The translations under genes and the position numbers were made by a program. From assembly GCF_003965815.1 (NCBI RefSeq), contig NZ_RXOE01000007.1, positions 186,001 through 250,000 on the forward strand: a stretch of DNA of 64,000 bases, in the 5' to 3' direction. Positions 46,766 through 55,033 of this stretch are shown piece after piece. The first letter of the stretch is position 1. Every line of letters starts with the position of its first letter. This DNA is from Variovorax gossypii (GTDB taxonomy: Bacteria; Pseudomonadota; Gammaproteobacteria; Burkholderiales; Burkholderiaceae_C). The notes below the pieces were generated by a model. That model was not told the DNA's origin. It searched no databases and saw only the letters and a list, made by a program, of their open reading frames with translations.

Positions 46766-46775
46766 GGAGACGCAG

Positions 46776-47600
46776 GTGCGCCTTCCGTTGAGTTTCGAAT
46801 TCTTCCCGACCAAGACGCCCGAAGGCGCGGTCAAGCTGCGCGCGGTGCGCCAGCAGCTGTATGCGCGCAAGCCGCAGTTCTGCTCGGTCACTTACGGCGC
46901 GGGCGGCTCCACGCACCAGGGCACCTTCGGTGCGGTGCAGGAGATCCTGTCCGAGGGCGTGGATGCCGCGAGCCACTTCTCGTGCATCGGCGCCACGCGC
47001 GCCACGGTGTGCGAGCAGCTCGCCGAGCTGAAGGCCATGGGCGTCAAGCGCCTCGTGGCGCTGCGCGGCGACCTGCCGAGCGGCTACGGCATCGGCGGCG
47101 AGTTCCAGTACGCGAGCGATCTGGTGGGCTTCATCCGCGAGGAGACGGGGCGCGACTTCCACATCGAGGTGGCCTGCTACCCCGAGATCCATCCGCAGGC
47201 CCGTTCGCCCGAGGCCGACCTGCAGGCCTTCGCCGCCAAGGTGAAGGCGGGCGCCGATTCGGCGATCACGCAGTACTTCTTCAGCCCCGAGGCCTACTTC
47301 CGCTTCGTCGACGACGTGCGCAAGCTGGGGCTCGACACGCCGATCGTGCCGGGCATCATGCCGATCACCAGCTCGACGCAGCTCATGCGTTTCTCGGACG
47401 CCTGCGGCGCCGAGATCCCGCGCTGGATCCGCCTGCGGCTGCAGAGCTTCGGCGACGACACGGCGTCGATCAAGGCCTTCGGCCTCGACGTGGTCACCGA
47501 CCTGTGCGCGCGCCTGCAGGAAGGCGGCGCACCGGCGCTGCACTTCTACACGATGAACCAGTCGGCGGCCACGCTGGCTGTGCTGGAGCGCCTCGATTGA
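46776..47600 (+). CDS. metF: Methylenetetrahydrofolate reductase
   Basis: FAD enzyme reducing methylene-THF to methyl-THF, which supplies methyl groups for methionine synthesis from the homocysteine released by AhcY. The 274-residue product begins LPLSFEFFPTKTPEG with the catalytic Glu, and has FCSVTYGAGGST and ITQYFFSPEAYFRFVD of the FAD barrel. Start is GTG at 46776 with a strong AAGGAG site; codons upstream of it belong to tlyA in another frame. Part of the SAH-riboswitch operon. Confidence 0.94.
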   Translation: MRLPLSFEFFPTKTPEGAVKLRAVRQQLYARKPQFCSVTYGAGGSTHQGTFGAVQEILSEGVDAASHFSCIGATRATVCEQLAELKAMGVKRLVALRGDLPSGYGIGGEFQYASDLVGFIREETGRDFHIEVACYPEIHPQARSPEADLQAFAAKVKAGADSAITQYFFSPEAYFRFVDDVRKLGLDTPIVPGIMPITSSTQLMRFSDACGAEIPRWIRLRLQSFGDDTASIKAFGLDVVTDLCARLQEGGAPALHFYTMNQSAATLAVLERLD

Positions 47601-48274
47601 GAGGGCGCGCGGGGCTTCGGGCGGCGCTTGTCGCGGCGGCTTGCGTTCTCGCGGGATGCGCGATGCCGCCTGCGACCGACGCCGAAGGCAACGCGAAATT
47701 GCTGCCCCTGCCTCGCGCCATCGCGGTGCCCCCGGGCGCGGCCGCGCGCTCCAGCGTGCCGGCGGTGCGCTATGACCTCGCCGTCTCCGGTACCGGCGAG
47801 CAGGCCCCGGACGACGGCGTGCCCGACGATGGGCCGCGCGAGATCTTCGAGCGCGGCGGAGCCTCCTGGTACGGCATCCAGTTCCACCAGCGCAAGACCG
47901 CCAGCGGCGAGCGCTTCGACATGACCGCCATGACGGCGGCGCACAAGACCCTTCCGTTCAACACGCGCGTGTGCGTTCGCAGCCTCGTCAACGGCAGCGA
48001 GGTGCTGGTGCGCATCAACGACCGCGGTCCCTATGCGGCAGGCCGCATCATCGACCTGAGCCGCGCGGCGGCCGACCGGATCGGCCTCACGGGGCTGGGC
48101 ATCAAGCAGGTGGCGCTGACGGTCGTCGACCGCGATGGCATGCGCTGCGGCGGCCTGTCGGTGGAAGCTGGCGATGCAGCTGCACCGGTGGCGTCGAGCG
48201 AGCCGCAGCAACGCGCGCGTGCATCGGTTCCGGCACGGCGCAAGGCGGTGGTGCCGCCGCGTCGCCGCAAGTAG
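47597..48274 (+). CDS. rlpA: RlpA-like septal lytic transglycosylase lipoprotein
   Basis: Lipoprotein with a double-psi beta-barrel; RlpA cleaves peptide-free glycan strands at the division septum. Lipobox VLAGC (Cys21 of 225) follows a hydrophobic N-terminus; GGASWYGIQFHQRKTASGE and VRINDRGPYAAGRIIDLS contain the barrel and the catalytic Asp. The C-terminal SPOR domain of classical RlpA is absent; the tail is Arg/Ala-rich. No ATG or GTG is available; a TTG at 47597 overlaps the metF stop (TTGA) with GGAG nearby, giving a sensible signal peptide. Confidence 0.85.
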   Translation: MRGRAGLRAALVAAACVLAGCAMPPATDAEGNAKLLPLPRAIAVPPGAAARSSVPAVRYDLAVSGTGEQAPDDGVPDDGPREIFERGGASWYGIQFHQRKTASGERFDMTAMTAAHKTLPFNTRVCVRSLVNGSEVLVRINDRGPYAAGRIIDLSRAAADRIGLTGLGIKQVALTVVDRDGMRCGGLSVEAGDAAAPVASSEPQQRARASVPARRKAVVPPRRRK

Positions 48275-48283
48275 GCGACGGCT

Positions 48284-49237
48284 TCAGCCGTCCGAATCGA
48301 GCGAGAACGCGGCGTTGCGGTCTTGCCCGAGTCGCTGCACCAGCTGCGGCAGCGCCGCCGCCAGCAGCGGCTTCAGCGTGTAGGGCGGATTGATCAGGAA
48401 CATACCGCTGGCCGGCAGGCCGGGCCGGTGCGTTTCGCCTGAGGCCGCATCCTTCGTGATCTTGCTGGACTTGACCGTCAACGTGGCGTGCAGCCAGGGC
48501 TTGCCGGCCTTGGTTGCCATCGTCTTGAGCCGGCGCGGCAGGTCGTGCGCCTCGGGGCGCGGAATGATCGGATACCAGACCGCGTAGGTGCCGGTGGCGA
48601 AGCGCTTGAGCGCCTCGGCCATGAAGTCGAGCACGCGGCCGTAGTCGGTCTTCATCTCGTAGCTGGGGTCCATCAACACCAGCGCGCGGCGCGACGGCGG
48701 CGGCAGGAACTTGGTGGCGCTGCCGAAGCCGTCCTCGCGCAGGACGGCGATCTGGCGGCCAGCCTCGAGCTGGGCGATGTTGGCGTCCAGCGTGCGTGCG
48801 TCGGTGGGGTGCAGCTCGAACAGCTTGAGCTTGTCGTGGTCGCGCAGCAGGTGCTGCACGATGAACGGCGAGCCGGGATAGACGCGGGCGCCGCCCTTGG
48901 GATTGAAGTCCTGGACCACGCTCAGGTAGCGGGCGATGGCGTCGGCCAACGGGGCCTCGGCTTCGGATGCTACCTTTTTGGTAGCGGATTTCGCCGTGGG
49001 GGCAGGGGTAGCGGGATCTTTCTTGTCCGAAAGAAGGCGCAGGATGCCGTCGGCCGCCTCGCCGCTGGTGCCAGCGTAGTCGCCGTCGAGCCGGTAGAGG
49101 CCGGCGCCGGCATGGGTGTCTACGACCGTCAGGGCTGCTTCTTTTTCAAGCAGGTGGTCGAGCGTGGCAATCAGCACCGTGTGCTTGAGCACGTCGGCGT
49201 GGTTGCCGGCATGGAAGGCGTGGCGGTAACTGAACAT
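48284..49237 (-). CDS. rlmJ: 23S rRNA (adenine(2030)-N6)-methyltransferase
   Basis: SAM-dependent methyltransferase of the RlmJ/ComJ family, 317 residues. N-terminal MFSYRHAFHAGNHADVLKH and VVDTHAGAGLY are diagnostic, and the catalytic motif reads DPSYE. Compared with typical RlmJ (about 280), there is an insert of about 30 residues near position 72-100, rich in Lys, Ala and Pro, that contains a small DNA palindrome (48969-48985). Convergent with rlpA. Confidence 0.92.
   Translation of the reverse strand: MFSYRHAFHAGNHADVLKHTVLIATLDHLLEKEAALTVVDTHAGAGLYRLDGDYAGTSGEAADGILRLLSDKKDPATPAPTAKSATKKVASEAEAPLADAIARYLSVVQDFNPKGGARVYPGSPFIVQHLLRDHDKLKLFELHPTDARTLDANIAQLEAGRQIAVLREDGFGSATKFLPPPSRRALVLMDPSYEMKTDYGRVLDFMAEALKRFATGTYAVWYPIIPRPEAHDLPRRLKTMATKAGKPWLHATLTVKSSKITKDAASGETHRPGLPASGMFLINPPYTLKPLLAAALPQLVQRLGQDRNAAFSLDSDG
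48969..48985. repeat. Short palindrome GCTACC-TTTTT-GGTAGC inside rlmJ
   Basis: A 6-bp perfect inverted repeat with a T5 loop inside the low-complexity insert of rlmJ. A related element, GCTAT..ATAGC, lies in anmK at 52578. Such GCTA/TAGC hairpins with A/T loops are, to my knowledge, scattered in Comamonadaceae genomes. Confidence 0.55.
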
Positions 49238-49280
49238 AGGGGGAGGATGGTAACGGTGTTGGGGCCGGATACGGGTGAAT

Positions 49281-49310
49281 TTGCCTGCCCAGGGCCATTC
49301 TTCGTATAAT
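49281..49310 (+). promoter_or_regulatory. Promoter of the rplM-rpsI operon
   Basis: TTGCCT (49281-49286) and a perfect TATAAT (49305-49310), spacer 18. The start would give a leader of about 118 bases before rplM, long enough to carry a ribosomal-protein regulatory structure, though I cannot identify one. Confidence 0.7.
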
Positions 49311-49434
49311 CGCGGGCTTCGCAGCGTTTTTGTGGCCCCGCGGCGAAGACTTCAAACCCACCTAAGAGATTCCCGCCAGAGGAACGCCGACCGTGGAAAA
49401 GGGCCCGCCAAACCCTCTTTTCAAGAGAAAACTC

Positions 49435-49866
49435 ATGACCAAAACGTTCAGCGCCAAGCCCGCTGACGTGACGCACGAGTGGTTTGTGATTGACGCGACC
49501 GACAAGGTCCTCGGACGAGTAGCCAGCGAAGTTGCTCTCCGTTTGCGCGGCAAACACAAGGCCATTTACACGCCTCACGTCGATACCGGTGACTTCATCG
49601 TCATCATCAACGCATCGCAACTGCGCGTCACCGGCGCCAAGTCCATCGACAAGGTGTACTACCGTCATTCGGGCTACCCGGGCGGCATCACGGCGACCAA
49701 CTTCCGCGACATGCAGAACAAGCACCCGGGCCGCGCCCTGGAAAAGGCTGTCAAGGGCATGCTGCCCAAGGGCCCGCTCGGTTACGCAATGATCAAGAAA
49801 CTCAAGGTGTACGGTGGCGCTGAGCACCCGCATACCGCCCAACAGCCCAAAGTGCTGGAACTGTAA
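49435..49866 (+). CDS. rplM: 50S ribosomal protein L13
   Basis: Large-subunit ribosomal protein, 143 residues, normal length. Diagnostic segments: WFVIDATDKVLGRVASEVA, YTPHVDTGDFIVIINA and YRHSGYPGGI. The ATG at 49435 is preferred to 49393 because it gives the family N-terminus (MTKTFSAKP). Followed after 12 bases by rpsI, the universal bacterial pairing. Confidence 0.98.
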   Translation: MTKTFSAKPADVTHEWFVIDATDKVLGRVASEVALRLRGKHKAIYTPHVDTGDFIVIINASQLRVTGAKSIDKVYYRHSGYPGGITATNFRDMQNKHPGRALEKAVKGMLPKGPLGYAMIKKLKVYGGAEHPHTAQQPKVLEL

Positions 49867-49878
49867 GGAGCCTTGAGA

Positions 49879-50271
49879 ATGATTGGTGAATGGAACAATG
49901 GCACCGGCCGTCGCAAATCCAGCGTCGCCCGCGTGTTTCTGAAAAAGGGCTCGGGCAAGATCACGGTCAACGGCAAGGACATTCAAGAGTTCTTCGGCCG
50001 CGAAACCTCGATCATGATCGCGAAGCAACCCCTCGCGCTGACCAACAACCTCGAAACCTTCGACGTGATGGTCAACGTGCACGGCGGTGGCGAATCGGGT
50101 CAAGCCGGCGCTACGCGCCACGGCATCACCCGTGCGCTGATCGACTACGACGCAGCACTGAAGTCGGTGCTGAGCCAGGCTGGCTACGTCACGCGCGATG
50201 CACGTGAAGTCGAGCGTAAGAAGGTCGGTCTGCACTCCGCCCGTCGTCGCAAGCAGTTCAGCAAGCGCTGA
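49879..50271 (+). CDS. rpsI: 30S ribosomal protein S9
   Basis: Small-subunit ribosomal protein, 130 residues. Contains NNGTGRRKSSVARVFLKKG, VHGGGESGQAGATRHGI and the Arg/Lys-rich C-terminal tail ending SARRRKQFSKR that reaches the P-site tRNA. TAAGGAG lies upstream; the ATG at 49879 is preferred to a TTG at 49873. A terminator follows. Confidence 0.98.
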   Translation: MIGEWNNGTGRRKSSVARVFLKKGSGKITVNGKDIQEFFGRETSIMIAKQPLALTNNLETFDVMVNVHGGGESGQAGATRHGITRALIDYDAALKSVLSQAGYVTRDAREVERKKVGLHSARRRKQFSKR

Positions 50272-50290
50272 TCCGCTTATTGCGAGGAAG

Positions 50291-50314
50291 AAGCCGCCTT
50301 CGGGCGGCTTTTTC
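50291..50314 (+). terminator. Rho-independent terminator of rplM-rpsI
   Basis: AGCCGCC / GGCGGCT stem with a TTCG tetraloop followed by TTTTT. Confidence 0.92.
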
Positions 50315-50454
50315 ATTGGAACGCCCTTGGCGGTGGGCGCTCCGACCCCACTTGCAATGGGGTGCGCGCCTGTACCGGCCTGCCGAGATTGCGTCATTGC
50401 AGTAGGATTCGTTTCATTGGCCGCACATCCGGCCCCCCAAGGAGTTATCAGTCC

Positions 50455-50820
50455 ATGAGCGCCGTAGCCGAAAACATCCAGACCCAGATGCCCGAGCCGA
50501 TCGTCTTCACCGACAGCGCGGCAGCCAAGGTGGCCGACCTGATCGCCGAAGAAGGCAACCCCGACCTCAAGCTGCGCGTGTTCGTGCAGGGCGGTGGCTG
50601 CTCCGGCTTCCAGTACGGTTTCACCTTCGACGAAATCACCAACGAAGACGACACCACCATGACCAAGAACGGTGTGTCGCTGTTGATCGACGCCATGAGC
50701 TACCAGTACCTGGTCGGCGCCGAGATCGACTACAAGGAAGACCTGCAGGGCGCCCAGTTCGTGATCAAGAACCCGAACGCCACCAGCACCTGCGGTTGCG
50801 GATCGAGCTTCTCGGCCTGA
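50455..50820 (+). CDS. erpA: Iron-sulfur cluster insertion protein ErpA
   Basis: A-type carrier delivering Fe-S clusters to apoproteins. The 121-residue product has the three conserved cysteines in GGGCSGFQYGF and CGCGSSF, and the A-type core PDLKLRVFVQGG. Start at 50455 with AAGGAG upstream. The rpsI-erpA neighbourhood is usual in Burkholderiales; a terminator on each side suggests its own transcript. Confidence 0.96.
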   Translation: MSAVAENIQTQMPEPIVFTDSAAAKVADLIAEEGNPDLKLRVFVQGGGCSGFQYGFTFDEITNEDDTTMTKNGVSLLIDAMSYQYLVGAEIDYKEDLQGAQFVIKNPNATSTCGCGSSFSA

Positions 50821-50854
50821 TCTCCCGCCGAATGCTGCTCACCCAGCCCCTCTG

Positions 50855-50881
50855 AAAAAGCCGCCTCCGGGCGGCTTTTTC
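50855..50881. terminator. Terminator after erpA, symmetrical
   Basis: AAAAAGCCGCC-TCCG-GGCGGCTTTTT: a perfect stem with A-run and T-run, able to work in both directions though only erpA needs it here. Confidence 0.92.
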
Positions 50882-50910
50882 GTTCCCGCCGTTTTCCCTG
50901 CCCTGCCCCC

Positions 50911-52338
50911 ATGACATCCGAGGCCGAAGCCGCCGCCGCCAATCCCGTCCGCAAGAGCCTGCTGTGGCTGGTCGCCGTCGGCTTCTTCATGCAGACGCTC
51001 GACGCCACCATCATCAACACGGCCCTGCCGGCGATGGCCGCGAGCCTCGGCGAGAGCCCGCTGCGCATGCAGTCGGTGGTGGTGGCCTATGCGCTGACCA
51101 TGGCGATGCTGATCCCCGCCTCGGGCTGGATCGCCGACCGCTTCGGCACGCGCCGCGTCTTCTTCTCGGCCATCGTGCTGTTCGCGCTGGGCTCGGTGCT
51201 GTGCGCGCTGTCGCACAGCCTGGGCCAGCTGGTGGCGGCGCGCGTGGTGCAGGGGCTCGGCGGGGCGCTACTGCTGCCCGTGGGGCGGCTGTCGCTGCTG
51301 CGCACGGTGCCGCGCGGGGAGTTCCTCCAGGCGATGAGCTTCGTGGCCATTCCGGGGCTCATAGGCCCCCTGCTGGGCCCCACGCTGGGCGGATGGCTGG
51401 TGCAGTACGCCTCCTGGCACTGGATCTTCCTGATCAACGTGCCCGTGGGGCTGGCCGGGTGCATCGCCACGCTCAGGTACATGCCCGACCTGCGCGGCGT
51501 GGTGCTCAAGCGCTTCGACAGCGTGGGCTACGCCCTGCTGGCCTTCGGCATGGTGGCGATTTCGCTCGCGCTGGACGGCGTGGGCCTGCGCCAGGGCGGC
51601 GTGATGGTCGTGCTGATCTTCGGCTTCGCCAGCATCGTCGCCTACTGGTTGCGCGCTGCGCGCACGCCCGAGCCGCTTTTCTCGCCGTCGCTCTTCCATG
51701 TGCCGACACTCAGCATCGGCCTGATCGGCAACCTGTTCTCCCGGCTGGGCAGCAGTTGCATGCCGTTCCTGGTGCCGTTGCTGCTGCAGGTGTCGATGGG
51801 CTACTCGCCGGTGCATGCCGGGCTGATGATGTTGCCGATCGCGCTGGCCGGCATGGCCATGAAGCGCTTCGCCACGCCGCTGATCACCCGCCATGGCTAT
51901 CGCAGGGTGCTGGTGGTCAACACCATCCTCGTGGGCTGCACCATGGCGAGCTTCGGGCTCACGGCGCCTGGCCAGCCGATGGCGCTGCACCTGCTGCAGC
52001 TGCTGGCCTTCGGCGCGGTCAATTCGTTGCAGTTCACAGCCATGAATACCATCACGCTGAAGGACCTGGACGGCAGCATGGCCAGCAGCGGCAATAGCCT
52101 GCTGTCGATGGTGCAGATGCTGGCCATGAGCATGGGCGTGGCCGCCGCGGGCGCCGTGCTGGCAGGCTACAACGGCATCTTCGGCACGGATACGCCGGCA
52201 CACACGCTGGATGCATTCCAGGCCACTTTTGCGAGCATGGGGCTCATCACGGTGGCTTCTGCTTTGATCTTCTGGCATCTGCCATCAGAGGTGCGCGCGC
52301 CGCACCCGGCGCAGCCGGAGGTTTCCGGCCAAGGCTGA
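50911..52338 (+). CDS. DHA2-type MFS multidrug transporter (MdtD-like)
   Basis: Proton-driven efflux pump of the 14-helix DHA2 branch, 475 residues. The helix 1 signature FMQTLDATIINTALPAMA, motif A GWIADRFGTRRVF and motif C-like GLIGPLLGPTLGGWLV are present. Unlike EmrB there is no partner membrane-fusion gene. Drug range unknown. Ends two bases before the convergent anmK. Confidence 0.92.
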   Translation: MTSEAEAAAANPVRKSLLWLVAVGFFMQTLDATIINTALPAMAASLGESPLRMQSVVVAYALTMAMLIPASGWIADRFGTRRVFFSAIVLFALGSVLCALSHSLGQLVAARVVQGLGGALLLPVGRLSLLRTVPRGEFLQAMSFVAIPGLIGPLLGPTLGGWLVQYASWHWIFLINVPVGLAGCIATLRYMPDLRGVVLKRFDSVGYALLAFGMVAISLALDGVGLRQGGVMVVLIFGFASIVAYWLRAARTPEPLFSPSLFHVPTLSIGLIGNLFSRLGSSCMPFLVPLLLQVSMGYSPVHAGLMMLPIALAGMAMKRFATPLITRHGYRRVLVVNTILVGCTMASFGLTAPGQPMALHLLQLLAFGAVNSLQFTAMNTITLKDLDGSMASSGNSLLSMVQMLAMSMGVAAAGAVLAGYNGIFGTDTPAHTLDAFQATFASMGLITVASALIFWHLPSEVRAPHPAQPEVSGQG

Positions 52339-52339
52339 T

Positions 52340-53464
52340 TCAGGCCGGGTAGATCGCGCCGAGCACGCGTTCTCCGCGCGCACCGGTCACGCTGGCGAGA
52401 TTGCCCGCCTCGCGACGGACGCTGGCGCGGGCAAGCCAGGCGAATGCCGCCGCCTCGACCTGCTGGGGCGGCAGGCCCTGATCGGTCGAGGCTGCGACCG
52501 TCACTCCGGGCAGCAGGGCGCGCAACCGGTCGAGCAGGTGGTCGTTCAGGGCGCCGCCGCCGCAGACGATCAGCAGCTTGCTATCTTTTCCATAGCTTTT
52601 GAGGTCCGCCGCGCATGCCTGAGCGGTCAGTTCGGCCAGGGTTGCCTGAACGTCCTCCGGCGCCATGGCCGTCGTGCCGAGTTGCGCAGCCAGCCAGGCC
52701 GGATTGAACAGGTCGCGCCCGGTGCTTTTCGGCGGCGTCCGCGCGAAGTACGGATCCGCCAGAAGCTGCGCGAGCAGGCCGGGCAGCACCTGTCCGCTGG
52801 CTGCCCATTGGCCGCCGCGGTCGAAGGGCTGGCCTTGATGGGCCTGGCACCAGTGGTCCATCAGCGCGTTGCCGGGGCCGCAGTCGAAGCCGAGCACGGA
52901 GGTATCGCCGGCCGTGTTCGTGGCCGGTAGCAGGCTCAGGTTGGAGATGCCGCCGATGTTCAGCACCGCGACCGTCTCGTCGGGTCGCGCGAACAAGGCC
53001 CTGTGGAAGGCTGGCACCAGCGGTGCGCCCTGGCCGCCGGCCGCGAGGTCGCGGCTGCGGAAATCCGCGACCACGTCGATGCCGGTCAGCTCGGCCAGCA
53101 GCGAGGGATTGTTGATCTGGAGCGTGTAGCCGACCTCGTCGAACTCGAGCGGCCGGTGGCGCACGGTCTGGCCGTGCGCGCCGATGGCGGTGACGGCGCG
53201 GGCGTCGGTGCCGCTGTCCGCGAGCAGTTGCTGGACCACGCCGGCATAGGCCCGAGCGAGCCCGTTGCCGGCAAGGGCTGCCCTGTGCAGTTCGTTGTCG
53301 CCGGGGGTGTTGAGTGCGAGCAGTTCCGCGCGCAGTGCCACGGGGAACGAGGCCGTGGCGTAGGAGCGCACCGCGATGCGGCCGCCCGAGAAGTCGGCGA
53401 GTACGCCGTCGACGCCGTCGAGCGAGGTGCCCGACATCAGGCCGATGAAGAGCTCGGCCGCCAT
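52340..53464 (-). CDS. anmK: Anhydro-N-acetylmuramic acid kinase
   Basis: Phosphorylates 1,6-anhydro-MurNAc from cell-wall turnover to MurNAc-6-phosphate. The 374-residue product starts with the ATP-binding LFIGLMSGTSLDGVDGVLADF and has GAHGQTVRHRP, VLNIGGISNLSLLP and GPGNALMDHW with the catalytic Asp. Start at 53464 gives the usual N-terminus; the frame continues to 53653 without support. Next to an M23 endopeptidase gene in the same direction. It contains a short palindrome at 52578-52594 in a surface-loop region (SYGKDSK). Confidence 0.95.
   Translation of the reverse strand: MAAELFIGLMSGTSLDGVDGVLADFSGGRIAVRSYATASFPVALRAELLALNTPGDNELHRAALAGNGLARAYAGVVQQLLADSGTDARAVTAIGAHGQTVRHRPLEFDEVGYTLQINNPSLLAELTGIDVVADFRSRDLAAGGQGAPLVPAFHRALFARPDETVAVLNIGGISNLSLLPATNTAGDTSVLGFDCGPGNALMDHWCQAHQGQPFDRGGQWAASGQVLPGLLAQLLADPYFARTPPKSTGRDLFNPAWLAAQLGTTAMAPEDVQATLAELTAQACAADLKSYGKDSKLLIVCGGGALNDHLLDRLRALLPGVTVAASTDQGLPPQQVEAAAFAWLARASVRREAGNLASVTGARGERVLGAIYPA
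52578..52594. repeat. Short palindrome GCTAT-CTTTTCC-ATAGC inside anmK
   Basis: Five-bp inverted repeat with A/T-rich loop, in coding sequence just before the VCGGGALND motif. Related in design to the rlmJ palindrome at 48969. Confidence 0.5.
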
Positions 53465-53501
53465 GGCTGGATCGGTGGGAGGCCGCGCGGCGACGACGGA
53501 A

Positions 53502-54848
53502 TCAGTCGGCGCTGGCCTGGATGACGGAGAAGGCCGCGGCCAGTTCGGTGCGCGCGCCAACGGCCACGCGTTCGAAGGCCGGACGCATGGCGGCGGTGAT
53601 CGGTGCGCCGCCTTCCTGGGCGATGGAGGCTGGATCTTGATAGACGCCGCCAACGCGGAATTCGAAGTGCAGGTGCGGGCCGGTGGCCCAGCCGGTGGAG
53701 CCCACCGCGCCGACCGTCTGGCCCTGGCTCACGACCTGGCCGGCCTTGACGTCGATGCGGCTCAGGTGCGCGTACGCCGTCTGCTGGTTGTTGCGGTGAT
53801 TGATGATGACGATGTTGCCGTAGCCGTTCTGCGTGCCGGCGAAATCGACCGTGCCGTCGCCGACCGAGCGCACCGAAGTGCCCGTGGGCGCCGCGTAGTC
53901 GATGCCGTTGTGCTGGCGCCAGCTGTTCAGGATCGGATGCATGCGCATCGCGAAGCCGCTGGACACGCGCGAGAACTCGACCGGCGTCGCCAGGTAGGCC
54001 TTGCGCAGGCTGTCGCCGTTCGGGCGGTAGTAGCTGCCCTTCTGGCCCGCGCCCGGGGGCTGGAACCAGACAGCCTGGTGGATCTTGCCGTTGTTCTCGA
54101 ACTCGGCCGACAGCACGCGGCCGCTGCGCAGCGCCTGCCCGTCGGCTTCGAAGGTCTCGTACACCACGGCGAAGCGGTCGCCCTTGCGCAGGTTACGCAC
54201 GTCGACGTCGCCCGCGAAGATGTCGGCCAGCTGGCTCGCCACCGCGTCGGGAATGCGCGAGTCGTCGGTGGCGGCGAACAGCGAGGTGCGGATGGTGCCG
54301 CTCGCCAGGCGCGTGCCCGGGGTGAGCGAATCGCGCTCGGTCACGCCGGCGAAGCCGGTGGGCGTGCGCTCGATGACGAAGCGCTTGAAGCCGCCGTCGC
54401 CGTCGGGAATCCAGCGCGCGCTGAGCTTCTTGAGCTGGTTTTCCTGCGTGGCCTCGGCCGTCACGGTGCGGCCGGCGCGAGAGAAGAGTGCATTGCGGGC
54501 CTCGACGCTGCCGCGCACGAAGGCGGTGGCGGCCGGGTCGGAGATGCCCAGGCGCTTCATCAGCGCGTCGGCGGTGTCGCTCGAGCGGGTGACGTCGGTG
54601 CGGAAGAGGGTGAAGCTGAAGTTCTCGAGCGATTCGCTCTGGTCGGCGAACGAGACGGGCGCCGTGGCTTCGAGGATCTGGTGGACCGGGAGGTCGGATG
54701 CGTCGGGGCCGAGAGAGGCCACCGCGAGGGTGCCGGCGCTCAGCAAGGCGGCCGCGATGACCGCGGTGATCTGCCTGGGGTACGTCCGGAATGTATAGGC
54801 CACGCGAGAAGCGAGTAGCTCCTCGGCGGCAAGAATGCCGTTGATCAA
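53502..54848 (-). CDS. M23-family peptidoglycan endopeptidase
   Basis: Zinc endopeptidase (LytM/MepM-like) predicted to cut peptide cross-links; 448 residues. N-terminal membrane anchor (about residues 25-48), a long intermediate region with OapA/LysM-like linker, then the catalytic domain: HNGIDYAAP supplies the first His and Asp, and HLHFEFRVGG the second and third His. The only start giving this N-terminus (TTG-INGILAAEELLAS) is TTG at 54848, with TGGAA upstream. Divergent from tyrS, adjacent to anmK. Confidence 0.92.
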   Translation of the reverse strand: MINGILAAEELLASRVAYTFRTYPRQITAVIAAALLSAGTLAVASLGPDASDLPVHQILEATAPVSFADQSESLENFSFTLFRTDVTRSSDTADALMKRLGISDPAATAFVRGSVEARNALFSRAGRTVTAEATQENQLKKLSARWIPDGDGGFKRFVIERTPTGFAGVTERDSLTPGTRLASGTIRTSLFAATDDSRIPDAVASQLADIFAGDVDVRNLRKGDRFAVVYETFEADGQALRSGRVLSAEFENNGKIHQAVWFQPPGAGQKGSYYRPNGDSLRKAYLATPVEFSRVSSGFAMRMHPILNSWRQHNGIDYAAPTGTSVRSVGDGTVDFAGTQNGYGNIVIINHRNNQQTAYAHLSRIDVKAGQVVSQGQTVGAVGSTGWATGPHLHFEFRVGGVYQDPASIAQEGGAPITAAMRPAFERVAVGARTELAAAFSVIQASAD

Positions 54849-55033
54849 ACTATGAATTCCAGCTCAGGTTCTGCAGGTCCGTGCTGCAAGGCCCAGTCAC
54901 GTTCAGGGCGGCAGGAGACGGTGCGGAAAGAAGCGCCGCTTAGAATTCGGCGCTTGAAAAGTCGGGCTGAGTATAGCTTCGGCACCCCAAAAATCAGCCA
55001 AAAAAGCCCGTAAAGGCCGAATCTGTTACATCC

